A DNA stretch of 17,157 bases from an uncultured Phycisphaerales bacterium (lineage in GTDB: Bacteria; Planctomycetota; Phycisphaerae; UBA1845; CAIVHJ01), in the NCBI GenBank assembly GCA_903905665.1, contig CAIVHJ010000280.1, positions 1 through 17,157 of the forward strand. Reading direction: 5' to 3'. Under the pieces are notes generated by a model. It was not told the DNA's origin and made no database searches. It was given only the letters and a program-made list of their open reading frames with translations. The translations under genes and the position numbers were made by a program. Shown here piece after piece: positions 7,689-15,300 of the stretch. How positions within the stretch are numbered: position 1 is the first letter of the stretch; the number at the start of each line of letters is the position of its first letter.

Positions 7689-8654
7689 ATGAAGACGATT
7701 TTGCGTTTGAAGCGACTGATGGGGGTCGGAATTGCGGTTTGGGTCGGTGGAACAGCAACGCCGGTCCATGCGCAGTTGGGCATTGTCACGTCCGCCGTGG
7801 GGGCGGGGCAGATTATCCGCGCCGACGGTTCCGAGACGGCCTGCGCGATCGGAACGTCGGTCGATGTTGGAGACAAGATCACCACATCGCAGAACGGTTA
7901 TGCCATGGTGTTTTTTGTGGCGGGTCTCGGCGCGTCTGACATTGTATTTGACGGAGTCATCGTGGTTGACGTCGATCAAGGCACTCAGATCGAAATTCGG
8001 CGCGGAGAGGGACGCCCGGCGCCCATCGACGTACACGTGCTGAAGGGACGGGTCCGCGCGTTCTTTGACGCCGGGGAGCACAAAGATTACATCCTTCTTT
8101 CCACTCCTCTGGGGCAAATGAAGGTGACGGGTTCGATCATTTATGCGACCCACGACGAATCCGATTCGCCGGGTTCGGTATTCGGGTCTTTCGACTCGGA
8201 TTGTCGCGTGACGCTTGAGGATGGGGCGGCCTTTGATATTTCTCGGTATCAAAAAGTGGTGGTGTCCGAAAAAGCGGCACCCGCCATTGTAGGAATCACG
8301 ACTGCCGATCTGGACAGTTGGAAATCGTTTCCGGATTTGGGTTTGGCTGCGGCTTTGTCGTCGAGCAGCCAGGTGCAGATTGCCTATGCCGGACGGTCCT
8401 GGGTAGGCGAATACGTCACCAGCGAAGAGCGCCTGGAAGACGTGGCTGCCGAGCGGAACAACAACATTCCGAGCCAATCCCCCGAACTGGTTTCGTCAAC
8501 GACGGCGAATGTGACGCGAACGCAAGTCACCACGCCGCGACAGAACCAACCGGTACTGAGATCCGTCAGCGTTGGGCGAAGCGTCGGGGGAGACAATGGC
8601 GGGTTCGGGCGCGGCACGGATAGTCACTCGAATTTGCCGTCCATCCAAAAGTAA
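7689..8654 (+). CDS. Exported FecR-domain-like protein
   Basis: The 321-residue protein uses the ATG at 7689, with GGAG seven bases upstream. Earlier in-frame starts (7671, 7674 and a TTG at 7629) lack a comparable site and would spoil the signal peptide. Residues 1-28 are a textbook signal peptide ending PVHA before Q29. Residues about 33-185 resemble the FecR beta domain: VGAGQIIRADGSET, then IGTSVDVGDKITTSQNGYAM, then VLKGRVRAFFDAG and TPLGQMKVTGS. FecR domains occur both in sigma/anti-sigma signalling proteins and in free periplasmic proteins. There is no membrane anchor or sigma-factor gene here, so iron-type signalling is not supported. The last 80 residues are Ser/Thr/Asn/Gln-rich and probably disordered. 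It lies 96 bases after the NPCBM gene and 19 before the lipoprotein gene, and is probably cotranscribed with at least the latter. Confidence 0.75.
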   Translation: MKTILRLKRLMGVGIAVWVGGTATPVHAQLGIVTSAVGAGQIIRADGSETACAIGTSVDVGDKITTSQNGYAMVFFVAGLGASDIVFDGVIVVDVDQGTQIEIRRGEGRPAPIDVHVLKGRVRAFFDAGEHKDYILLSTPLGQMKVTGSIIYATHDESDSPGSVFGSFDSDCRVTLEDGAAFDISRYQKVVVSEKAAPAIVGITTADLDSWKSFPDLGLAAALSSSSQVQIAYAGRSWVGEYVTSEERLEDVAAERNNNIPSQSPELVSSTTANVTRTQVTTPRQNQPVLRSVSVGRSVGGDNGGFGRGTDSHSNLPSIQK

Positions 8655-8673
8655 CACGAATGGAGAGAAGACG

Positions 8674-8904
8674 ATGCGGCGAATTTTCCGCTGGATTCCT
8701 GTTGGATTGATCGCGGCGATCTGTTTGGGATGTCAAACGACCAAGCCCCAGTCCCAGCCGGGGCCTGTGGATTACCGTCAGGATCAAGCGGCCCGCCAGA
8801 CCCAGCGGGACATCGACCGGAAGGAAACGCCCGACAAGTCCAAACGCCCTCTCGACACCTCGGCGCAACCCCAACAGGGCGTAATTGACCAGCCTCGCCG
8901 ATGA
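8674..8904 (+). CDS. Small putative lipoprotein
   Basis: The 76-residue protein starts at the ATG at 8674, with an excellent ribosome site (GGAGAG, six bases away). The N-terminus MRRIFRWIPVGLIAAICLGC is a basic, hydrophobic leader ending in a lipobox-like LGC, so Cys20 would be lipidated. Cys at the -3 position is unusual for a lipobox. The mature part is short, hydrophilic and rich in Gln, Asp, Arg and Pro, with no recognisable fold. It follows the FecR-like gene by 19 bases, suggesting an operon partner anchored to a membrane. Function unknown. Confidence 0.65.
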   Translation: MRRIFRWIPVGLIAAICLGCQTTKPQSQPGPVDYRQDQAARQTQRDIDRKETPDKSKRPLDTSAQPQQGVIDQPRR

Positions 8905-8913
8905 GGGCTTTGA

Positions 8914-8963
8914 GCAAAACTGGAGTTTTGCACTCCAATCTTTGATATCCAAGCTTTGGTATC
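8914..8963. repeat. Overlapping hairpins upstream of the CHAT-like gene
   Basis: GCAAAAC-TGGA-GTTTTGC (8914-8931) is a perfect seven-pair hairpin. It overlaps a second perfect hairpin, TGGAGT-TTTGC-ACTCCA (8921-8937). The two cannot form together. A third follows at 8944-8963: GATA(T)CCAA-GCT-TTGGTATC, with one bulged base. No T run follows, so a simple terminator for the lipoprotein gene is not evident. It may be a palindromic repeat or a switchable leader structure. Confidence 0.45.
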
Positions 8964-8969
8964 CCGCCG

Positions 8970-8975
8970 TATAAT
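8970..8975 (+). promoter_or_regulatory. Possible -10 box (TATAAT)
   Basis: An exact TATAAT lies 17 bases before the ATG at 8993. No good TTGACA is found at 16-18 bases upstream; TTGATA at 8942-8947 is 22 away. If it is used, transcription would begin about 10 bases before the start codon, giving an almost leaderless message. This fits the lack of a clear ribosome site there. Confidence 0.35.
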
Positions 8976-8992
8976 GCTCTCCTGAACGGCCC

Positions 8993-11071
8993 ATGAAGAG
9001 AACACGAAAACAAACCATCGGAAGTCATTGGTACCCCGTCTCGTTTTGGGTGGCGACGGTGCTCGTACTTTTGTGCGCTCGGGGAAATCTTACAGCGCAG
9101 GAATCGGCGTCACCGTCGCCCGATCAGCAATTTGAAAAAGCGTTATCTTCCGGGAATTACGATTTGGCGATCAAGGTAGCGATTGTTCATTTTCGCCCCG
9201 ACTGGCATTGCCGGGTTTATCTTGAACAGGCCTCGGCTTTACTGCATAAGGCGGGGCAAATTTTGGATCGCATGGAACGGGCTGACGAAGTTGCCACCGA
9301 AGACCTGAGCACTGTGGCGGAAAACCTCAAGATTGCTTCCGATAAGGGGCAGCAGGCGTTGTCTGTCGCGCAGAAATACGTGGATGCCGGGTGGAATTCG
9401 CGGCTTGTGGAAGATATTCGCCGGCAGCACGAGCAAAAGATGGCGCCCTATGCAGAGTTGTCGCGGCGATTCGATCTGTGTCGCAGTCGTGCGAAATCGT
9501 TGGATTTTTTGTTGACAGCAGAAGATGTTTCTCCGGAAGAGATCGACAAGCTTGATTCGTTCCATCGATTCGTTTTGGGGTTATCCCTGGCGGACCGTTG
9601 TGAATTTGAGCGTGCAATCCGAGAGGGATTGATTCCGGTCCAAACCAACGGAGCAGGGGCCATCAAGAACGCTGCCGGAGCGGCGGTGGAGATATTGCAT
9701 CAATGGAACATTCCGGCGACGAGCAATCGCAAATGGGACAATCTGGTCAAGAAGGGGCTGGACGCTTACGATCAGCTTCGCAAGGAATCTCCCGAACAAA
9801 TTGAATCTGCCGGTTGGTTGCTGGCGCTGGTTTCTCATTTGGCGCGGGATCACTATGACGTGGCGATTGAAACCATCAAGGAGGTTTTGGGGTCAGTCGA
9901 GCAATTTCCGCAAGTACCAGCAAGAGGCACGAGTGCGCAGGTTTTGGAAGCCAAACTAAGCTTCGAGCGATTTTTGCTGCGTCGCCGTGCGGAGCAATGG
10001 GGCGCGGAAGTTCCCGCCGTGGAACACCTGACGCGATACGAATCCACGCACAATCTCTGGTATTTGGCGGAGGGGGCGCTGGTCGCAGCGGGCGCGTCGG
10101 ACGAACCGGCGCAATCGGATCTGCTTCTCGGAAAATGCCAGGCGGCACTGGAGGCGATTCGCGTCAAAGACGCCGCACTGGCGGACGGATTGCAGAAACG
10201 AGTGGATCGCTATGAAGCCACACGGCAGCCGTTTGACGCGTGGCTCAGTGTGGCGATGGGGCAGGATTATCGCGATCGCCGGGGGACGGTGCTTCCCGAA
10301 GTCACGATCGAGACACGTCCGCAACTGGTCGAGCGGGTGCGGCGTGGATTTGAAAACAAGATCGCTCAGCAAATTCAGGAAGGCGACGTTGACGCAGCGT
10401 TTCAATCCGCCCAAAAAGCAAAGGCGCTATCCGTCGGGCGTGTGATCCGGCCCGCCATGACCACCGAGCTGATCGCCAGCAAGCTCATGTCGCAAGGGGT
10501 CGGCGGACAAATGCAGATTCCGCGCCAGGAATTGTTTGTGGAATACTACGTGGGACCGAAGCGGGCCTGGATGTTCTATGTGTTTGCCGGAGGAGATGCC
10601 TTTAGCCCAATGCAAGTAGTCGAGATGAATCGTGCCCTGCTGCTGGAAAAGTGCGTCGGGGCGATTCGGTCAATTCGGGCCGGGGCGCCGACGGAGGATG
10701 CGGGAAAATGGATTCTAGGCGAAACGCTTTCGCCTGAGCAATTCTGGCAGCAACTAAGCGATCTCAAGAGATCAAATCCGCGATTGCGTCGGGTAGTCGT
10801 GGCACCGGACGGGCCGTTGTGCTACCTGCCGCTACAGGTATCCGGAGCGATTTCGGCGTCGGCGGTCACCTACGTGCCCACGGCAGGCGTGCTGGTGGAT
10901 TCCGGCGCCATCGAGCCGAGAGATGTTCAACTCATGTGGGAGATTCAACAGGGAGATTTTGTCGATTCCCCGCCGGTGGTTCGGAGAGAGAAAGGGGAGG
11001 TGGTCATCTCGCTTTGGCGTGGGGTTATGATTCCCATTCTCTTGCAGGACAATGCCGAACCGACGCGATAA
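8993..11071 (+). CDS. Exported helical protein with truncated CHAT-like domain
   Basis: The 692-residue protein begins with a signal peptide (basic 1-8, hydrophobic 16-29, NLTA before Gln36). Residues about 45-500 are alpha-helical and TPR-like in feel but without clean repeats. From about 495 the order matches the first half of a CHAT caspase-like domain as found in TPR-CHAT proteins: the AKALSVGRVIRPAM helix, an EYYVGPKRAWMFYVF strand (from about 517), VVVAPDGPLCYLPLQ (about 600-614) and VTYVPTAGVL (about 624-633). In a full CHAT protease a histidine (usually HG) and a cysteine (usually SACET-like) should follow over the next 100 or more residues. Here only about 35 residues separate VPTAGVL from VVISLWRGVM, which resembles the SLW strand after the Cys, and the protein ends 20 residues later. 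Neither catalytic motif is seen. It is therefore likely a non-proteolytic or degenerate member. It has no clear SD and a possible near-leaderless promoter. Confidence 0.8.
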   Translation: MKRTRKQTIGSHWYPVSFWVATVLVLLCARGNLTAQESASPSPDQQFEKALSSGNYDLAIKVAIVHFRPDWHCRVYLEQASALLHKAGQILDRMERADEVATEDLSTVAENLKIASDKGQQALSVAQKYVDAGWNSRLVEDIRRQHEQKMAPYAELSRRFDLCRSRAKSLDFLLTAEDVSPEEIDKLDSFHRFVLGLSLADRCEFERAIREGLIPVQTNGAGAIKNAAGAAVEILHQWNIPATSNRKWDNLVKKGLDAYDQLRKESPEQIESAGWLLALVSHLARDHYDVAIETIKEVLGSVEQFPQVPARGTSAQVLEAKLSFERFLLRRRAEQWGAEVPAVEHLTRYESTHNLWYLAEGALVAAGASDEPAQSDLLLGKCQAALEAIRVKDAALADGLQKRVDRYEATRQPFDAWLSVAMGQDYRDRRGTVLPEVTIETRPQLVERVRRGFENKIAQQIQEGDVDAAFQSAQKAKALSVGRVIRPAMTTELIASKLMSQGVGGQMQIPRQELFVEYYVGPKRAWMFYVFAGGDAFSPMQVVEMNRALLLEKCVGAIRSIRAGAPTEDAGKWILGETLSPEQFWQQLSDLKRSNPRLRRVVVAPDGPLCYLPLQVSGAISASAVTYVPTAGVLVDSGAIEPRDVQLMWEIQQGDFVDSPPVVRREKGEVVISLWRGVMIPILLQDNAEPTR

Positions 11072-11147
11072 GGGCAATACTCCCCACCCCTGTCTGCCCC
11101 GGTTGGGTGATATTACCCTGTTCGTCGTCGATAAAAATCACGCGAAG
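11072..11147. other. Gap between convergent genes
   Basis: The CHAT-like gene and tagF end tail to tail here. The only inverted repeat noticed is the short GGGT-GATATT-ACCC (11105-11118), without a T run. No convincing terminator was seen, so read-through into the opposite strand is possible. Confidence 0.5.
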
Positions 11148-12152
11148 TCAATCGAGTCGGCAGCATACCCAGTCGGAGATTGTCTTATTTCGATCTTCCA
11201 GCCAAGGTCGATAGCGACTTTCAAAATCCAGCGAGCGCGATGAATCCATCGGCATGGAAATTTCGCCGAGGTCGTCCACGTTGGAATAAGTTGACGCCTC
11301 TGATGTCAGCAACTGAAAATCTTCGACGGTAATCGGTCGCGCCAGAAATACGACCGACGCGCGATGCGGGGACGAGTCGCCAGGAACGATCACGGCGCGG
11401 TAACCCGAAAAACCTGAATTCAGATTGGTCGTCATCCATTGCATCCAAGCCGAAACCTGATCGGTGATCGACATTTGAGCGTTCAGGGGGAGACGCACAG
11501 CCAATCCGTCTCGCGTTTGCGCTGCTCGCCACAAGATCATCATTTCCCGCAACAGCAAGAGGATATCCAATCGACTGCGACATTTTGTTTGCGGCAAAAG
11601 AGAGTCGAGCCAATCGGTCAGCAAAGTTTTCTCAAGTGATGAGGTAACGGGGAGTACGGATTCGTCCGGCGGGGGTTCAGCTCGGTCCAGGTGCGTATCT
11701 CGCAACTGAACAAGGCTCATTTTGCCCTCGCAGGTCAGGCGAAACCACTCGTCCATCCGGGACCAGATTTTTGAGGCAGAAACAAGCAGTTCCGGGTCAC
11801 CGGTGGAACCAGCGGGCTCGACCATAAAGAGACAAAATGGAAACGGACGAGGCGGGGATGTCCCGTCCCGGCTGTCCCAGATTCGCGCGACGACCGCTTG
11901 ATCCTTATATTCAGGAAAATTCAGCAATAGCCCAAAAGAACCCATTTTTCCGCGATTTTTGCTTTGGGCCCCGACCCAGTGGTCGTGTCCGTTCTTGATC
12001 CAGTCCTGCATGTGCCGGGTGATTCCGTTCCAGATGTTGAGGTGAACAAAATCGCGCAGGGTCGGGAGTTTTCCAAAGGCATACAGCGGCTGCGCCGCGG
12101 TGGATTCACGAGGATCGGCATTCTTTCGAAATCGGTGACGACCCGGACTCAC
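11148..12152 (-). CDS. tagF: Type VI secretion accessory protein TagF
   Basis: The 334-residue protein belongs to the TagF family, cytoplasmic modulators that hold T6SS activity in check in species where this was studied. The N-terminal signature is clear: LYAFGKLPTLRDFVHLNI (about 23-40) corresponds to the family GKLPxxGDF motif. Here Leu-Arg replaces the usual His/Arg-Gly before Asp34. It is followed by WNGITRHMQDWI, a GSFGLLLNFP strand and RPFPFCLFM (102-110), matching the usual R-x-FPL segment. I chose the GTG at 12152: it has GAGGG four bases upstream, and GTGA overlaps the stop of a possible small ORF. A TTG nine codons earlier (12179) is open, and no in-frame ATG precedes the conserved motif. 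It is last in the tssL-tssM-tagF strand and ends tail to tail with the CHAT-like gene. Confidence 0.85.
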   Translation of the reverse strand: MSPGRHRFRKNADPRESTAAQPLYAFGKLPTLRDFVHLNIWNGITRHMQDWIKNGHDHWVGAQSKNRGKMGSFGLLLNFPEYKDQAVVARIWDSRDGTSPPRPFPFCLFMVEPAGSTGDPELLVSASKIWSRMDEWFRLTCEGKMSLVQLRDTHLDRAEPPPDESVLPVTSSLEKTLLTDWLDSLLPQTKCRSRLDILLLLREMMILWRAAQTRDGLAVRLPLNAQMSITDQVSAWMQWMTTNLNSGFSGYRAVIVPGDSSPHRASVVFLARPITVEDFQLLTSEASTYSNVDDLGEISMPMDSSRSLDFESRYRPWLEDRNKTISDWVCCRLD

Positions 12153-12292
12153 GGTACCCTCGTTCCTTTCCAGACCCAAACTGGAACTATCTCTTTCGGG
12201 CCGCCCGTTGCGAAGAGAGGGGCAATTCTGATCGCGCGGCCGAATCGCGACCCCTCGCCCAAAAGCACGGGCGTATCATCTTGAACTTGCAA
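12149..12292 (-). CDS. Possible small ORF between tssM and tagF
   Basis: In the 168 bases between tssM and the tagF GTG there is an open frame of 47 codons. It would start at a TTG (12292) preceded by AAAGGA at seven bases. It ends in TGA overlapping the tagF GTG (GTGA), a pattern typical of real coupled genes. The product (MQVQDDTPVLLGEGSRFGRA, then IRIAPLFATGGPKEIVPVW, WKGTRVP) has ordinary protein composition and no recognised domain. The frame stays open upstream into the 3' end of tssM, so it could also be a frameshifted tail of TssM or simply an untranslated spacer. The start codon is non-standard, so confidence is low. Confidence 0.35.
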   Translation of the reverse strand: MQVQDDTPVLLGEGSRFGRAIRIAPLFATGGPKEIVPVWVWKGTRVP

Positions 12293-12320
12293 TCGGAAGT
12301 CCTTTATTTCAAGAATGGGA

Positions 12321-15300
12321 TCAGGGTTGGGATTCGCGCCACGGGGGCGTCGGGCGGTCGCCCAGAAACGCCGCCAAGTCCGGCCAAGGCAACGGGGCGG
12401 GGATTCCGTCGGCGGGTTCCACAAAGACGAGGTGTAACACGATTCCACGCTGGGAATCCGGGATGTTTTCGTTTTGTAATCCTGCGATTTCATGAAGGTC
12501 CTTGCTGAGCGGTATCCGCCAATCCGATCGCACACTGGAGGCCGGTTCGCCGTGGCGAAGGATCAGTTCCAACAGGCCATACTCGCTTTTCGGCAATTGC
12601 AGCAGCCGGGGAAGAACTTCGGACTGTGGATTCCTGGGTTGCCCCACGGCGACGAACAAATCGCCGGTTCCCGGTTTCCAGTTCAGCTGGGAAAAATCCG
12701 ACGCCTTGGCGGCGTCAAACGACAATTCTTCTACCGGCTCACCCTCTCCCCGATAAAGACCGTGCACGCGGCATACCACTTTGGCGTAATAGTCGGAAAA
12801 ACTCCGAACCGACTGACCGGATTGAGGTTGCGGAAGTTCGTATGCGATTTTGATTTGATATTTCGGGACTTTCAAGAAGCGATTCCACTGATCGGCGACG
12901 GTGAGCCATTCGTGTCGTTGCCGGGTTGGCGGGTCCATCCGATTGGGGTCGGGAAAAGAGCGGTCATCAAATTGTTTGAGCACCGACAGCGATTCCAGCG
13001 TGGCGTTGAGGTTCAGGAGATCGACATTCTGAAACTCGCCCCCGTCAAAAACGAAGGGTCGCCGCAGGGCAAAGGCCTGAAGGTGCTCGGAGGACAGATG
13101 ATCCAGAATTTCCTTCCACAGCAACCATTGACCGCAATCCACCACATACTGAACTTGTCGGGTATACCATTCGCCGGCGAGCGGTCTGAGATCGTCGGAT
13201 TGCGTCAGGGATTTGAACGCGACCCCGCCGCGAGTTAAATCCTGCAATCGACTGAACTTAAAATCGGCGGCTTGCTCCTTGAACTGCAGCCATGATTTCA
13301 CGATTCGGGCAGGATCAGGGACCTCCGAATCAGACGCCACCAATACGTGGATTGCTTCGAGGTGGTCATCGTGCGGCCAATCCAGATCACGAACGAGTTT
13401 GAGCAGTTCGGCCCGGATTTCGGCATTGGGGTCTTGCTCTTGAGTGGTCCCGCGAAACAGATACACAACGTGAGTGAACACGGCAGAGAGGCACTCGTCA
13501 TATTCACGATTGAGTTCATCCCCGCGATCTCGAAGCCATTTTCGGTAGTCTTCCCACGTCTGTGGTTTATCGAAATTGAATGCCTCGACGGTTTTGAGAT
13601 GCGTTTGGACGTAGGCGTCGGACCACGCGGCCAAGTCGTGTTGGAGGTACGCACGCATGGCGCGATCGAGGAGGGTATTTAGTTCACCGGCGTCGGGGAT
13701 CAGGTCTCGTCGAACGGCGTCAGCGAGCGAAGTGCGAAGCGTTCGCATGGATTTGGCCGTGCTCAGTACGAAGGTGGCGGCGTGACAATTTTTCAGGCCG
13801 GTGAGTCGCAGGGTTTTGGCGCGGTCGTCGTCGTCCTGTCCTTCCATGAAGCGGGCCAGTCCCTGATCAGGCATCGGATTCAAAGATTCCCGAATCCCGT
13901 CCGAGAGCATTTGAATTTCATATCGTTGTCGGGCGTGATGAATCGCGAGAATGAGTTTTTTCAGTGCCGCCGTGTTGCGGTCTTCGCCGAAGTCGAACGC
14001 GGTGTCCGGATTGGACTGGGCGATGATGTTCGCAATCCAAATGTTCCACGCCTCCAGCGAAGGTTCAAGCGTGGTCGGTGTCGTTTGCAATACGGCGCCG
14101 ACCCGGCGATCCAGAACGTCTTCAAGCTCGGCAGCGGCGGAAACCAGCTCGTATCGTTCGGGCGCCTGCGGGGGATGGGCTTCCAGAAGTCGTCCTAGCG
14201 AAGACAGGCGGCGATCATAATCCGCCAGACGGTTGGTCAGTTCGTTTTTCAGGGCCTCTTGATAATCTTTGATTTGTTTGCGGATCGACTCCGCTAGAGA
14301 GTTTGGACTGGCCGAGTTCTCCGGCAGGGCATCGAGGAACATTTTCCAGAAATCCGCTGCTGCGGCCAGGTGGCGATCAACGAGTTCTCGAGGCAGAAGA
14401 ATGCGTCCCTGTGATCGCGGGGCACGATCCAGATGGCTCCGAATCGCCTGATATAGCCGCGTATTCACCGGGGCATCTGCGCCGGAGCGATCCTGCCCCT
14501 TGTCGCGGAGCTGGGCCGACGGATACAAGTTCAGACCTTCACGAGAAATTGAAAGAAAATCGTCCCGGGACCGACATCGCTCGAAGCGATCCGCGAGTTG
14601 AAGCATCTGCTGATAATTTTGATCCGCCCGTTCGCACAAAGCAAAAAGTTCCGCCCACCAGTTGTACTCACTGGGACGATCAGGGTCGGCGGTACTGAGC
14701 CAGAAAGACTGGGCGTTGTTCAGGGCGGCGAGTATCACCTTCTCGCGGTGGTCCTTCGAATCCGACAAACCACCACTCGGCCGGCCCCCGAACCCCGATG
14801 GTGCTGCCGTAGCAAATTGCTTCAGTGCGGTCATAATTTCCGAAGATGACGCATCCGGGCCGGACAGGATTCGTCTGAATTCCTGCTCGGAGCCGGATTC
14901 GTCGCCGAAATGCCACCGAATGTATGCCGACAAACTGGCCGCGAAATCCTCCATTCCGGGTGGGGCGGCGGAGTCCATGGGACGAGTCAGAACCTGCTCG
15001 GCACGAGCCACTTCGGGCCGCCAGATTCCGTAGCCGATGAGTTCTCGTTGAATCGTTCGGACGGAATTTTTCGCGTCGGTCCCGATTCCGCCAAACATGA
15101 TCGCCGCCAGTCCGTCGAGATGTTCTACTCGTTCGACGGCGAGATCGAGATCGGTCAGGGCAGTCTGAGTCAACCGAACGTCGGCCTCTTCGGCCGGTCG
15201 TTCCGTAAGTTGCCGGATCAAAGCGACTGCTCGTTCGATCTGCTGGAGAGGCTCATCGACGGTTCGGCGATAGCTTCGATATCCGAGGAAAGTCAACACC

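Noticed and set aside
7656..8477. 273-codon minus-strand frame opposite the FecR-like gene
   Set aside because: Antisense to a gene with a clear signal peptide and ribosome site; no recognisable protein family.
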